A DNA stretch of 64,000 bases from Flammeovirgaceae bacterium (lineage in GTDB: Bacteria; Bacteroidota; Bacteroidia; Cytophagales; Cyclobacteriaceae): contig JAIYCV010000042.1 of assembly GCA_027487845.1 (NCBI GenBank), positions 518,210 through 582,209 on the forward strand. Reading direction: 5' to 3'. The position numbers were made by a program, and so were the translations under genes. Shown here piece by piece: positions 8,747 through 18,265 of this stretch (the stretch's first letter is position 1; each line of letters opens with the position of its first letter). The notes below the pieces were generated by a model, which worked only from the letters and a program-made list of their open reading frames with translations, did no database searches and had not been told where the DNA came from.

Positions 8747-11134
8747 TTACTCCTCCTTCAACGAATCAACTGGATTCATAGTCGCTGTTTTAAACACTTT
8801 GTAGCCGATGGCAACAAAAGAAATAAGAAAAAGCAGCGCAATTGAAACAACAAATGTAATTGCATTAGCACCTTGGTAATATCGCCAGATGCTACCCATG
8901 ATTAACTTCGCCTGCAGATATCCTCCCCACGAGCCAAATGCCGATGCAAGAATGAGGATAACCACAAATTCTGTATTGACGATGCGCGCTATATTGAAAA
9001 CAGAGGCACCCAATACTTTGCGCACTCCAATTTCTTTCATGCGTTTAATAACGTTGAGTGATACAAGTGTAAACAACCCCGTTGCTGAAAGCAGCATGGA
9101 AATGACTCCGAAAAAAACGAACATATACACAATGTTAAGATTGACCTCATCAACTTGTCGAAGGTCATCTACCAACATCCGTCCGGGGTACAATCGATTT
9201 GGGAAAATTTTATTCCATTCCTTTTCCATAAAAGTATTTACAGCTGCCACGTCTCCTGCTCTCGAGCTTACTACTAACTGCGTGTATTGATTTGGCAACA
9301 CATACCGAATCATCATGGGTTCAAGCTCACGCCAAAGGCCGCGCGTATAAACGTCTTTAACTACACCTACTACAAACAACTTGGTAGTATCTCGCCACAG
9401 TAGTTGCTTACCGAGGGGTTTATCCCAGCCAAAAAGATCGGCCATCTTTTGTGTAATGATAATCGATTCCCTTTTGTCCGTTTCAGAATCCTTTATGAAA
9501 TCTCGTCCTTCTGCTAGTTTCAATTGCATTGCTGGTAGGTAATTGTCACCCACTTCTATGATATCAACTTCTACTTCGCTGGATTCCCACTTGACGGGAT
9601 CATTAGCCCGATTGGAAAATATTCCACTTTTTGCTCCCGCAATGGAAAGAATAGCTGGATTAGATTGGAGCGCATTGCGATAAGTATCAAACTGGCTCTG
9701 ATCATTTACATTGGCTATGATTGAACCACGAATATCGAAGCCAAGATCATAGTTGCGTTGAAACTGCGCATTCTGAATAAATCCTATCGCGCTCACAATC
9801 GAGATGAGCGAAATGGTAAACTGTGATCCCAACAGAAAACGCGTAAAATAGTTAGTGCCTCCGAACTCAATTTTACCTTTTAGAATTCTTACCGGTTCAA
9901 ATTTGCTGATATAAAACGCTGGGTAACTTCCCGCGGCAATGCCAGTAAAAACCAACACACCAAAAAGAAAGAGTAGAAATGTTGGGTTATCAAGGTAGTG
10001 AGGTGTAAGCTGAAAATATTGCCACAGGTTATTCCAGCCGAGCACCAATAAATCGGCCAAAAATAAACCAACAACCAATGCCATAAAACAAATAAACATG
10101 GTTTCGCCAATGTATTGGAAAATCAAGTGTGCACGACTACTGCCCATTACTTTTCTTAACCCTATCTCTTTAAGCCTTCGGGACGAAATAGCAATCGAAG
10201 TATTAGTTAAATTGAAACATGCGATTAGTAAAATCATAATGCCGCTTACCGCTGAACCAATCACTGCTGAGATCGGTGGCGCGCCCCAGGTTCTCGATCG
10301 CGTATCATTTGATCTATCTCGATGCGCCATCGTGGTAAACGGATCTAACACCAGCTCCTTTATTTGAAAGTCTTCTCTCACTTTGTTATTGTTCTCAATA
10401 AAAGGCTGTAATTGTTTCAACACGTTGCTTACGCGTGTCCGGTCGTTGATCTGAACAAACAAAGTGCTTTCTAGTATTTTCCAATCGTCTTCGCGAATCG
10501 TCTTATGTTCATCCTTATAATTCTCAAAATTCAAATAGGCAGATCCATCACGCCTGTAGAAACTGGAGTTCATTACCGGATCTTTGAAAACGCCTGCCAC
10601 TTTTAGTTCTTTAATCTCTTGACCATACACTTGGCTTATCGCCTTGCCTTTCGCCTGATCGCTGTTTCCAAACAACCGAATTGCCATTTGTTCACTAATA
10701 AAAACGGCTGTCTTGTCGGTCAATTCTTTTGCATCGCCCGAAATAAAATCGAAAGAAAACAGACTAAAAAATTCCGGATCAACATAGCTAAGGTTAGCTG
10801 GAAAAAGATCGTTATCCCTTTTAAAGTTAGAGTTAGAATAATAGTAACGCGTAGCTTGATCGACATCTGTAAACGTCTTTCTAACTATGTCGCCCAGCGG
10901 AAATGACGTAAATCCAAATCGGGTTATTTTGTTATCGAACTCGCGAACGGAACCCACCCGATAAATACTAGCGTGGTTGCGATGGATCTTATCGAAATTT
11001 GAATCATATTCATATGAAAAATAACCAACGATAGAGAGCGCTATTGCTATCCCCATGCCGAACACATTAATGAAGATAAAGAGTTTATTCTTTAACATAC
11101 TACGGTAGGTAATCAGCAAGTAGTTTTTTATCAT
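8747..11134 (-). CDS. MacB/FtsX-type ABC transporter permease
   Basis: The 795-residue protein has an N-terminal membrane helix (LFIFINVFGMGIAIALSIVGYFSYEYD), a large periplasmic MacB_PCD domain, a set of FtsX membrane helices with SSRRLKEIGLRKVMGSSR near residue 320, then a second periplasmic domain and second FtsX module with NVIKRMKEIGVRKVLGAS near 690. This double arrangement is the common Bacteroidota form, roughly 790-810 residues. No ATPase is adjacent on the same strand in one operon, so it probably pairs with a LolD-like ATPase encoded elsewhere. The role is likely tripartite efflux or lipoprotein handling. Confidence 0.92.
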   Translation of the reverse strand: MIKNYLLITYRSMLKNKLFIFINVFGMGIAIALSIVGYFSYEYDSNFDKIHRNHASIYRVGSVREFDNKITRFGFTSFPLGDIVRKTFTDVDQATRYYYSNSNFKRDNDLFPANLSYVDPEFFSLFSFDFISGDAKELTDKTAVFISEQMAIRLFGNSDQAKGKAISQVYGQEIKELKVAGVFKDPVMNSSFYRRDGSAYLNFENYKDEHKTIREDDWKILESTLFVQINDRTRVSNVLKQLQPFIENNNKVREDFQIKELVLDPFTTMAHRDRSNDTRSRTWGAPPISAVIGSAVSGIMILLIACFNLTNTSIAISSRRLKEIGLRKVMGSSRAHLIFQYIGETMFICFMALVVGLFLADLLVLGWNNLWQYFQLTPHYLDNPTFLLFLFGVLVFTGIAAGSYPAFYISKFEPVRILKGKIEFGGTNYFTRFLLGSQFTISLISIVSAIGFIQNAQFQRNYDLGFDIRGSIIANVNDQSQFDTYRNALQSNPAILSIAGAKSGIFSNRANDPVKWESSEVEVDIIEVGDNYLPAMQLKLAEGRDFIKDSETDKRESIIITQKMADLFGWDKPLGKQLLWRDTTKLFVVGVVKDVYTRGLWRELEPMMIRYVLPNQYTQLVVSSRAGDVAAVNTFMEKEWNKIFPNRLYPGRMLVDDLRQVDEVNLNIVYMFVFFGVISMLLSATGLFTLVSLNVIKRMKEIGVRKVLGASVFNIARIVNTEFVVILILASAFGSWGGYLQAKLIMGSIWRYYQGANAITFVVSIALLFLISFVAIGYKVFKTATMNPVDSLKEE

Positions 11135-11256
11135 TTGTTTCGGATTAATGGTATGCCAAGTTTAAACCCTCTGTGGTGGAAAGGTTTCTCACTAAATTTC
11201 AATGAACGAATATTTGCTATCTGGGTTGCTGGTTTTAAAAAAGTAGCCAGTTACCG

Positions 11257-11273
11257 TTGGAAATCGTTTCCAA
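11257..11273. promoter_or_regulatory. Perfect inverted repeat in the divergent promoter region of mqo
   Basis: TTGGAAA-TCG-TTTCCAA is a 7-bp perfect inverted repeat with a 3-bp spacer. It lies 70 bp upstream of the mqo start and in the region shared with the divergent ABC permease. The size and symmetry fit an operator for a dimeric repressor such as a LacI or TetR type protein. No cognate regulator is adjacent, so this is only a candidate. Confidence 0.35.
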
Positions 11274-11343
11274 AGACGTAATCTGAAATCGAGCTTGCAA
11301 TACGGGAATCGAAGCTATAAATTGAAAGTTTTTACATGAGATC

Positions 11344-12846
11344 ATGACAAAGACGATCAAGAATCTTGTTCCGAAAACAGATGTTGTATTGGTTGGCGCG
11401 GGCATTATGAGCGCCACACTCGGTATGTTGTTAAAGGAACTTCATCCTGAAATGACCATTCAGCTTTTCGAGCGTTTGGATACCGCTGGCTCGGAAAGCT
11501 CTGATGCGTGGAACAACGCAGGTACAGGTCATTCGGCTTTCTGCGAATTAAATTATACCCCTCAAAAAGACGATGGCTCAGTAGATATTGCTAAAGCCAT
11601 TAAAATAGCGGAGTCATTTGAAATCTCGCGCGAATTCTGGGCTTACCTGGTTGAAAAAGGTCATGTTCCAAACGCGCAGGATTTTATTACCAAAGTGCCT
11701 CACTTAAGCTTAGTTTGGGGCGATGAAAATGTTGATTTTTTGAAGACTCGCTATGAAGCCATGCAGGCGAACCCGCTTTTTAAAGACATGTTGTATACCG
11801 AAGACAAGCAAAAAATTATGGAATGGTCGCCCTTGGTCATGCAAGGGCGAGACGAGAATCAACATGTGGCGGCAACCCGAATGGAAATAGGTTCTGATGT
11901 AAATTTTGGGGCACTTACAAGAAGTTTGATTGATAAGTTGGAAAAAATGCCGGGCGTAACTGTGCACTATAACCGCGAAATTTTAGATATCGATCCTGAT
12001 AAAAATGGCGGTTGGAAAGTTTTTATTAAAAATTTATTGAGCGATGAAAAAGAAAACGTAAACGCTCGTTTTGTCTTCCTAGGTGCTGGTGGGGCAACTC
12101 TTCCGCTATTAAAGAAAGCCGAAATAAAAGAGCGAAATGGATATGGCGGTTTTCCTGTTGGTGGATTATGGCTGAAATGTACCAATGAAGAATTGATTCA
12201 GAAACACCGGGCCAAAGTCTATGGGAAAGCATCCGTTGGCTCACCACCTATGTCTGTCCCGCACATTGATACCCGAATGATAGACGGGAAACGGGAATTG
12301 CTGTTTGGTCCCTTTGCCGGATTTTCAACTAAGTTTTTGAAGAATGGATCGAGGCTGGACTTAGCTAAATCGGTAAAACTAGATAACGTTATTCCGATGG
12401 TGTCTGCTGGTTTAAAGAACTTACCACTAACAAAGTACCTGATCGAACAAGTGCGGCTTACGCCCGAAGATCGGTTGGAATCACTAAAAGAATATGTTCC
12501 GAATGCCACGCTTGAAGACTGGGAGCTGAAAGAAGCAGGGCAGCGTGTTCAAGTAATAAAAAAGAATGAAGGTTCTAGCGGTGGCGTTCTGGAATTTGGA
12601 ACTGAGATTGTAGTTTCTTCCGATGGAAGCGTTGCTGCTCTTTTGGGTGCATCGCCTGGCGCATCCACTGCGGTTGCCATTATGCTAAACATTCTTCCAA
12701 GATGCTTTAAAGAAGAAAGCCAAACCGAAACCTGGAAGAATAAGCTAAAGGAAATTGCTCCTTCATTTGGGAAATCATTATCCAAAGATGAAAAGCTATT
12801 GAACGAAACACGAACCCGAACAGGAAAGATTTTAGGATTGAGTTGA
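11344..12846 (+). CDS. mqo: Malate:quinone oxidoreductase
   Basis: The 500-residue membrane-associated flavoprotein oxidises malate to oxaloacetate and passes electrons to the quinone pool. It replaces or supplements NAD-dependent malate dehydrogenase in the citric acid cycle. The N-terminal FAD-binding motif (DVVLVGAGIMSATLGMLLKEL, starting near residue 13) and the following ERLDTAGSESSDAWNNAGTGHSA stretch are diagnostic of Mqo, as is GGFPVGGLW in the middle. Length is normal for the family. It is transcribed alone, and its stop is 1 bp from the stop of the convergent DDAH-like gene. Confidence 0.96.
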   Translation: MTKTIKNLVPKTDVVLVGAGIMSATLGMLLKELHPEMTIQLFERLDTAGSESSDAWNNAGTGHSAFCELNYTPQKDDGSVDIAKAIKIAESFEISREFWAYLVEKGHVPNAQDFITKVPHLSLVWGDENVDFLKTRYEAMQANPLFKDMLYTEDKQKIMEWSPLVMQGRDENQHVAATRMEIGSDVNFGALTRSLIDKLEKMPGVTVHYNREILDIDPDKNGGWKVFIKNLLSDEKENVNARFVFLGAGGATLPLLKKAEIKERNGYGGFPVGGLWLKCTNEELIQKHRAKVYGKASVGSPPMSVPHIDTRMIDGKRELLFGPFAGFSTKFLKNGSRLDLAKSVKLDNVIPMVSAGLKNLPLTKYLIEQVRLTPEDRLESLKEYVPNATLEDWELKEAGQRVQVIKKNEGSSGGVLEFGTEIVVSSDGSVAALLGASPGASTAVAIMLNILPRCFKEESQTETWKNKLKEIAPSFGKSLSKDEKLLNETRTRTGKILGLS

Positions 12847-12847
12847 T

Positions 12848-13735
12848 CTAAACACGCCTCCACATTGGTCTTGTTAAACAGGTGGGACCACCACCACCTT
12901 TGTAACTGATTTCTTGTCCGTCATATTCTAACACATTACAACCTGCTTGCTGTAATCGTTGTTTTGTAACTTTGTTCCCTTTTACCATGATACAGGTGCG
13001 CGGTGCGGTCGCTAAAACATTACACCCCATCGAATCAAATTCTTCTTCGGGCACTTCAATTAATTGATAACCTCGTTTGATTAATTCTTCCCGAAATACA
13101 ATCGGCATTAGCGGAGAGTAAACCACAGCAAGGTCTTTATCTACAGGGCTAAAAATAGACATTAAGTGAAAAACATCAGAAGAGCCCTTGTAATGAGGGA
13201 GCTGCACTTCGATCACCTCGATTCCGGCAGGTTCAAGCAACACGCGCATTTGGCGGATGCCCTCTTGGTTGGTGCGATACGTTCGGCCAATAGCCAAGGT
13301 TTTTTGATCTAGCCACGCCACATCGCCACCTTCTACAGTTCCAGGGGCTTCAATCTTTCCTAAAATTGGAATGCCTGCTTTGTTGTAAACTTTTTCTGCC
13401 GCAGATGGCTCGTTGACTCTTCCCGCTTTGCCCATTCGGCAAATGATGATGCCCTTATCCGTTGCAATACTTGCATCACGGCAATAAAGGCTGTCCATCG
13501 TTACTGAATCATCTTCCTCAAAGTGTTGGATTTTCACATCGCCAGCCCGCAGCAAATTTTCAAACTGTTGATTTTCGTTTTGCGCTTGTTTGAAATCGGG
13601 AGCACCTAAAAAGTTAAGCTCTTGCCATTGGCTATCAACTTTTGACTGGTCGATAAAAGCATCTTCTACTTTCTTGATAAAAACAGTTTGTAGTGTTCCG
13701 TATTCGGATTGGCAGGTGAGATTCATTGGGTTCAT
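12848..13735 (-). CDS. DDAH-like amidinohydrolase/amidinotransferase superfamily protein
   Basis: The 295-residue protein belongs to the pentein (arginine deiminase/DDAH) family, which hydrolyses guanidino groups of arginine or methylarginines. Visible landmarks are YCRDASI, the EGGDVAWLDQKTLAIGRTYRTN block, the catalytic His in SDVFHLM, and the nucleophile Cys near the C-terminus (GGGPTCLTRP, Cys286). The ATG at 13735 is preferred over a TTG 15 bp upstream. It follows the AdiC-like permease gene on the same strand with a 36-bp gap, suggesting uptake and breakdown of arginine-like compounds. Exact substrate is not decidable from sequence. Confidence 0.85.
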   Translation of the reverse strand: MNPMNLTCQSEYGTLQTVFIKKVEDAFIDQSKVDSQWQELNFLGAPDFKQAQNENQQFENLLRAGDVKIQHFEEDDSVTMDSLYCRDASIATDKGIIICRMGKAGRVNEPSAAEKVYNKAGIPILGKIEAPGTVEGGDVAWLDQKTLAIGRTYRTNQEGIRQMRVLLEPAGIEVIEVQLPHYKGSSDVFHLMSIFSPVDKDLAVVYSPLMPIVFREELIKRGYQLIEVPEEEFDSMGCNVLATAPRTCIMVKGNKVTKQRLQQAGCNVLEYDGQEISYKGGGGPTCLTRPMWRRV

Positions 13736-13771
13736 TTTTTTGATGTTCAAATTAAGATCACGTTGAAAGCG

Positions 13772-15070
13772 CTACTTTTTCCGCACCTTGCTCCAGGCAT
13801 ACAAAGGCAAACCAGCCATTAAAAGTAAAAAGCCCCAGTACACGGTTTCCTGGCCCGAGCCACCAATAGCCCACATAGAATAACCGAAAGCCAGAAAGGT
13901 GATGGTCAACTTAGAAGCGCTATTCCATTTTAACTGTTTTGACTTTGCAGCCAGAATGATAAATGAAACAGCAGAAAACAGATAAGGCACAAGCACCGCC
14001 ATGGTAGAAAGCAAAATAATGAACTGGTAAGTATCAGCAAGACTTTTGCTAAAGTTCATGAGCAGTAAAAGCGAGACAAACACACTGGCAGCAATGATGC
14101 TGGTGGCCGGTGAACCAAATTTGTTTTCCTTTTTTAATACTGAAGGAAACAACTTATCTGTGGCTGCGGCAGCTGGTATTTGGCCTTGCATTAGTATCCA
14201 ACCATTCAACGCGCCAAAGGCAGCCATAACAGCACCGCCCGCCACGAGGTAACGCGCCCACTCGCCCCACATAGATGCAGCCGCATCAGCAAAAGGAGCT
14301 TTTGATACTTTTAACGATTCGGGCGAAAGCACGCCCATAATCACCACGGTTCCTAAAATATAAAGTACTGTAACCGCAAGGGTACCGTACACAGTGGCAC
14401 GTGAAATTGTTTTCGCAGGATTTTCAACATGACCAGAAGGGATTGTGGCAGACTCTAAGCCCACGAACGCAAACAAAGTAAGAGTAGCAGTTGCGGTAAT
14501 AGCATTGATGTCCGACAACCCGCTTGTATTAAATGGAAAATAATTGTCGGTGTTGATATAAAAAAGCCCTCCCAGCGTAACTAAAAGGAGAGGCGCAATT
14601 TTTAACACGGTAGTAATGAGTTGCACCAATCCTGCATCTCTTATCCCGCGCATATTTATCCACGTAAGAAACCAAATTGCCGAAAGCCCCACGCCAACAG
14701 CAAGCGCAGAATTTTCGGCCAGTGCGGGAACAAAAACTGTTAGGTAACTTAAAAAGGCTACGGTTATTGCTGCATTTGATCCCCAGATAGAAATCCAATA
14801 ACCCCACGCGACTAAAAAACCAGCAAAATCGCCCAACCCCTCGCGTGTATATGCATACGGGCCACCATTGGCAACGGGCATCAACTGACTAAGCCAACTA
14901 AACACCAACGCCAAGCACATGGCACCCAATCCTGAAAAAAGCCAACCGACTAAACTAATACTTCCGTAAGATGAAAGCGTAGCGGGCAACATAAACATGG
15001 CCGAGGCGATCATATTGCCCATAACCAACGAAGTGCTGGTCCAGAGGCCTATTTTTTTGGGTGTACTCAT
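13772..15070 (-). CDS. APC family amino acid permease, AdiC-like
   Basis: The 432-residue inner-membrane transporter has twelve hydrophobic segments. It begins KKIGLWTSTSLVMGNMIASAMFMLPATL, matching the GxG-type unwound first helix of arginine/agmatine antiporters of the APC superfamily, and has VANGGPYAYTREGLGDFAGFLVAWGYW in helices 2-3. The ATG at 15070 is chosen because upstream codons start only from GTG and are not family-like. It probably forms an operon with the DDAH-like gene downstream. Its start lies 104 bp from the end of the TIR/SLOG operon on the same strand, with no clear terminator between them. Confidence 0.87.
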   Translation of the reverse strand: MSTPKKIGLWTSTSLVMGNMIASAMFMLPATLSSYGSISLVGWLFSGLGAMCLALVFSWLSQLMPVANGGPYAYTREGLGDFAGFLVAWGYWISIWGSNAAITVAFLSYLTVFVPALAENSALAVGVGLSAIWFLTWINMRGIRDAGLVQLITTVLKIAPLLLVTLGGLFYINTDNYFPFNTSGLSDINAITATATLTLFAFVGLESATIPSGHVENPAKTISRATVYGTLAVTVLYILGTVVIMGVLSPESLKVSKAPFADAAASMWGEWARYLVAGGAVMAAFGALNGWILMQGQIPAAAATDKLFPSVLKKENKFGSPATSIIAASVFVSLLLLMNFSKSLADTYQFIILLSTMAVLVPYLFSAVSFIILAAKSKQLKWNSASKLTITFLAFGYSMWAIGGSGQETVYWGFLLLMAGLPLYAWSKVRKK

Positions 15071-15173
15071 TGCTTCAAGCAACAAAATCAAACATTCAAT
15101 TCCAAATAATGTGCTGAAAATCCCAAAGCTGTGTTTGGAATAAATCACGGGAAAAACAGCGACAAGGAGAATT

Positions 15174-15782
15174 TCAGAACAAACTAAGCTGTTTGTATTC
15201 TATCCAGTTTATAGGATCACCATGAATACCTGAAGTATATTTTCGTTTTATTGATTTGATAAACTCTTCTACCAAGACATCGTCTTCAATGGTATAATAG
15301 TCTCTTAATTTGCTACATAGTGGCTTGTAAGCGTCTTCAACTTCTATGTGATTATTTCCTAAGTAAATGAAGTGATTTGAGATAAGGACATACTTTGCTT
15401 GGGTGTCTTGCTTAAGATTAGCTTCATTTAATTTACCGCCATGGAGGCTATGGTGGGAATCCAACTGGCACCATTCATTATCTTCTTTATGGTAAATGTT
15501 ATCGCCATGAATTTGAACTAAACTTCCATTCAAAATGGGTTTCTTTCTCGCAAACCTTTTATCGCTCCAATATTCCTCAAAATTGATTTTCTCGGAAACT
15601 CTCATAAGAAATATTAATCTGTTGAGGAGGCCATTCTGTTTGGCTCCTGTTCCTATAATCCAATCATTAACATCAGCCTTTTTTCTGATATGAGGTTTGC
15701 AACACGCTAAAGTGCAGTAGCCAAAAAAAGGATTAGGTGCAAAACCGTAATCCCTAGTTATTTTATAAGAATAATAGCTCAT
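15174..15782 (-). CDS. Nmad2-type nucleotide modification associated protein
   Basis: The 202-residue protein matches what I know of the nucleotide modification associated domain 2 (Nmad2). It opens with YSYKITRDYGFAPNPFFGYC (residues 4-23), continues with TLACCKPHIRKKADVNDWIIGTG (24-46), and has a RVSEKINFEEYW segment. Nmad domains were defined by gene neighbourhood with DNA-base hypermodification enzymes; their reaction is unproven. The start is the ATG at 15782, which overlaps the upstream stop as TAATG. A TTG nine bases upstream is less likely. It is the last gene of the six-gene operon. Confidence 0.75.
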   Translation of the reverse strand: MSYYSYKITRDYGFAPNPFFGYCTLACCKPHIRKKADVNDWIIGTGAKQNGLLNRLIFLMRVSEKINFEEYWSDKRFARKKPILNGSLVQIHGDNIYHKEDNEWCQLDSHHSLHGGKLNEANLKQDTQAKYVLISNHFIYLGNNHIEVEDAYKPLCSKLRDYYTIEDDVLVEEFIKSIKRKYTSGIHGDPINWIEYKQLSLF

Positions 15783-16273
15783 TATTGGCAACTAATTCTG
15801 GTGACATTGTATGCAGGTGTTTTGGGTTCCCCGCTTGAATTACACCAGCCTACATCTTCCCCTTCAAGCCCAGCAATAATCTTGTCAGAGTTCCAACCAA
15901 CTAGCCCATGCCCATATTTTTCAAGGCTTTCGGGTATATCAGAATCCTTTGCGCCTTGCATAAAAACTCCAATTATTCTTTTTTCTTGCCTATGTGCTTC
16001 GTCTATTTCCCAGTTTACCCAATCTCTAGAATGGGTTTCCGAACCTATTAAGACGACCACAGTTCCAGCCCAAGACATTTTCATCTTCAAAAGGCGCCTA
16101 ATTGTATCATCGCTAACTGTTTTTTGATTTAACCTATCTAGGTTTTTAGGTTTTGCTCTGATCGAACTGTTCCTAACAATATAATCTTTACCAGCTAAAA
16201 GATTCGTAAAATCCGTCACCGCTTTGTCATCTTTATGATGATGGCTGATGAAAACGTTTTTTGATGTACTCAT
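15782..16273 (-). CDS. ThsB-type TIR domain protein
   Basis: The 163-residue protein is almost entirely a TIR-like domain of the MTH538/DUF1863 class, the class that includes Thoeris ThsB. It opens KNVFISHHHKDDKAV and has the strand TVVVLIGSETHSRDWVNWEIDEAHRQ, where Glu89 is the expected NADase/cyclase catalytic Glu. Thoeris ThsB proteins make NAD-derived signals after phage infection. Here the Thoeris partner ThsA is absent, but a SLOG protein, the kind of domain that senses such signals, lies two genes upstream. It overlaps the upstream gene by 4 bp (ATGA). Confidence 0.85.
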   Translation of the reverse strand: MSTSKNVFISHHHKDDKAVTDFTNLLAGKDYIVRNSSIRAKPKNLDRLNQKTVSDDTIRRLLKMKMSWAGTVVVLIGSETHSRDWVNWEIDEAHRQEKRIIGVFMQGAKDSDIPESLEKYGHGLVGWNSDKIIAGLEGEDVGWCNSSGEPKTPAYNVTRISCQ

Positions 16274-17298
16274 TTCCGTTTTATTAGATGATTAATGTTC
16301 CATTTAGGAGGGAAGTAAAATTCAATTGATTCTTTTGGCTGAATGCAAAACCTTTGTTTAATCCTATTTCTATTTGAATAGCCTAAAACATCAGGATGTG
16401 CAACTCTTGAGTACTTATCGACCTCACAAAAGATATTCTGGCAATCAATCAACTGCAAATTCCTGCCCCACAGAGTATTAAAATCAAGCCCTAATTTATC
16501 AAATTCGGATTCTTGGTTGTCTGCCATCATTTTGATGATATCTTCAAATGAGTATTCGCCAAAGTCAACAAAGCATTTAGCGATGCCGTCCTTTGCTCCT
16601 GGACCAGCCTTCACAAATTCTCCTTCATTGAAATCAGTTAGAGGACCGTAATTAATATCTGTTACATATTGGTAAGCCAAGAATTCACCAATAGTCGGAT
16701 ACTTGAGCAATAATTTGTATGCAGATTCCATACTACCACAAAGTTGGAGTTGTTGAGGAACTTGCTCGTTAATCATCTTTTCAATTAGCTTAAGATGATT
16801 TTGATGTTTTTTTTCAAAGCCAAAAGCAGAACGCCCAGATGCCATAATGTATGCAGCAGAGTAAATCGGAATTTTATTACCCATTAGCTCCATTAGCAGC
16901 TTGTGATATTTTTTGAATGAATAATTCTTAAAAGACAACTCTCCTAGTTCATCTTCTAAAAACTCCCAAGTTGAAATACGGTTAAATATTTTAAACAGAA
17001 GTGTACGAAAGAATATTTCATTTGGGCTTTGATCTCCTTTATAGATAACATTCTTGATCAAGTATTGACTGACTCTGTCTGCTGCTCTATATACATTTGT
17101 AAATTTGTATTGATTCAAAATCGAATCTTTTGACCAAGGGAACAATTCCCCATTCAGTTTTTTAAAAAAAATATTCTGCCTTTCTGTAGCAAACCGCCAA
17201 TAGGTTTTGTAAACAACACTTGGCTTCGGCTTTGACTTTTTTCTAATAATCAAGAGGCCATCTGTTTTGTTATGAGTTTCCAATTTCTCTAGCTGCAT
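16270..17298 (-). CDS. Base-hypermodification protein, HMUDK-helical/aGPT-pyrophosphorylase-like
   Basis: The 342-residue protein resembles the helical domain shared by 5-hydroxymethyluridine DNA kinases and alpha-glutamyl/putrescinyl-thymine pyrophosphorylases, phage enzymes that build hypermodified thymines in DNA. The marker is YKFTNVYRAADRVSQYLI (residues 64-81), followed by FFRTLLFKIFNRISTWEFL, and a glycosylase-like turn FNEGEFVKAGPGAKDGIAKCF (223-243). No P-loop is present, so it is not a complete kinase and is closer to the pyrophosphorylase type. No phage genes surround it. It is the fourth gene of the operon, 1 bp after the SLOG gene. Whether its target is DNA, RNA or free nucleotide is unknown. 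Confidence 0.72.
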   Translation of the reverse strand: MQLEKLETHNKTDGLLIIRKKSKPKPSVVYKTYWRFATERQNIFFKKLNGELFPWSKDSILNQYKFTNVYRAADRVSQYLIKNVIYKGDQSPNEIFFRTLLFKIFNRISTWEFLEDELGELSFKNYSFKKYHKLLMELMGNKIPIYSAAYIMASGRSAFGFEKKHQNHLKLIEKMINEQVPQQLQLCGSMESAYKLLLKYPTIGEFLAYQYVTDINYGPLTDFNEGEFVKAGPGAKDGIAKCFVDFGEYSFEDIIKMMADNQESEFDKLGLDFNTLWGRNLQLIDCQNIFCEVDKYSRVAHPDVLGYSNRNRIKQRFCIQPKESIEFYFPPKWNINHLIKRK

Positions 17299-17299
17299 G

Positions 17300-18265
17300 T
17301 CAGGATGTAAAGCGATTTGTTAAACCCTTTAAAATTAAATACACAATCTCACTTATGTGAGGAGTAACGGCAAGTCTTTTATTTTCCAATTCAGTTAATC
17401 CATTTGCCTCTGCTAGTCCTTTAAATTCTATTTTACTCAGCATTGAAAAGTATTCATTATAGTCTATTGGGCTATTCAAATGTCTTGAATTGTATAGTTT
17501 AATCATATTCATGTATTCTATATAAGTTGAATAACCTTCATTAGAGAAAGTAGCTGATTGAGTGCCACTCAAGGCATTAATGGCATCCTTTGTTATGCCT
17601 CCAAAGGCACCTACCAAATAGACAGGGCGATTATTACGCAGTGCGATCAAAAGTTCTTCTAAAACTCCGGGACATTTTCCTTTGAACCCTTTTGCCCGTC
17701 CGCCTATAAATATTCGTGCATCGCAGTCAACGTCCATTTCCTCTCTCATCTTTGTTAAGCATCTTGACCATATATACAGATTTTCACTTGAGTCTGGCTT
17801 TAAAAACTCGCTGGTATCCACAATCGCTAGATCATTGGGTGGGGCTACTCTCTTGAAGGAAACATTTAGCTTCAACTCCGCTTCTTTTTCTTGTTTTAAG
17901 TTTATAGATAATGGCCATGCCAAGTAACTATAGAATCGTTCATAGGGTGCTAATTCTTTATCTGCCTTGTAGTAAGCTAATAAATCAAACATAAGCTCTG
18001 TAAATCCACCTTGCCTCATATCACCGCCATAGGCTACCTTTCCGCCTAGTGCCAAAATGTATCGGGCTATTTCAATCATAGCATCTTTCAAATGAGCAAT
18101 TCCATAGCCCAATTCATTTAAGTTGTCGCTTTCTGAAATAGATACGCCAATTGTCCTGCCCTTTAATAGAAATTTTCTGGAAAGAATTTCTCGCTTCTCA
18201 GGCACAACGAACTCACCAGGTCCTCTATCGTCACCAATATTTGAGATTTTACTTTCCGCGCTCAT
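17300..18265 (-). CDS. SLOG domain protein (predicted nucleotide/NAD-derivative sensor)
   Basis: The 321-residue soluble protein has a Rossmann-like SLOG domain. The first part GRTIGVSISES (36-46) and ALGGKVAYGGDMRQGGFTELM (72-92) bind nucleotide in this superfamily, and DARIFIGGRAKGFKGKCPGVLEE (182-204) corresponds to the GGxxT/E loop of LOG and DprA proteins. SLOG domains in Thoeris ThsA and similar systems bind cyclic ADP-ribose-type molecules, while LOG enzymes cleave nucleotides; both are possible here. The last 100 residues are helical and not recognised. The ATG overlaps the stop of the tandem-TIR gene (ATGA). Confidence 0.8.
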   Translation of the reverse strand: MSAESKISNIGDDRGPGEFVVPEKREILSRKFLLKGRTIGVSISESDNLNELGYGIAHLKDAMIEIARYILALGGKVAYGGDMRQGGFTELMFDLLAYYKADKELAPYERFYSYLAWPLSINLKQEKEAELKLNVSFKRVAPPNDLAIVDTSEFLKPDSSENLYIWSRCLTKMREEMDVDCDARIFIGGRAKGFKGKCPGVLEELLIALRNNRPVYLVGAFGGITKDAINALSGTQSATFSNEGYSTYIEYMNMIKLYNSRHLNSPIDYNEYFSMLSKIEFKGLAEANGLTELENKRLAVTPHISEIVYLILKGLTNRFTS

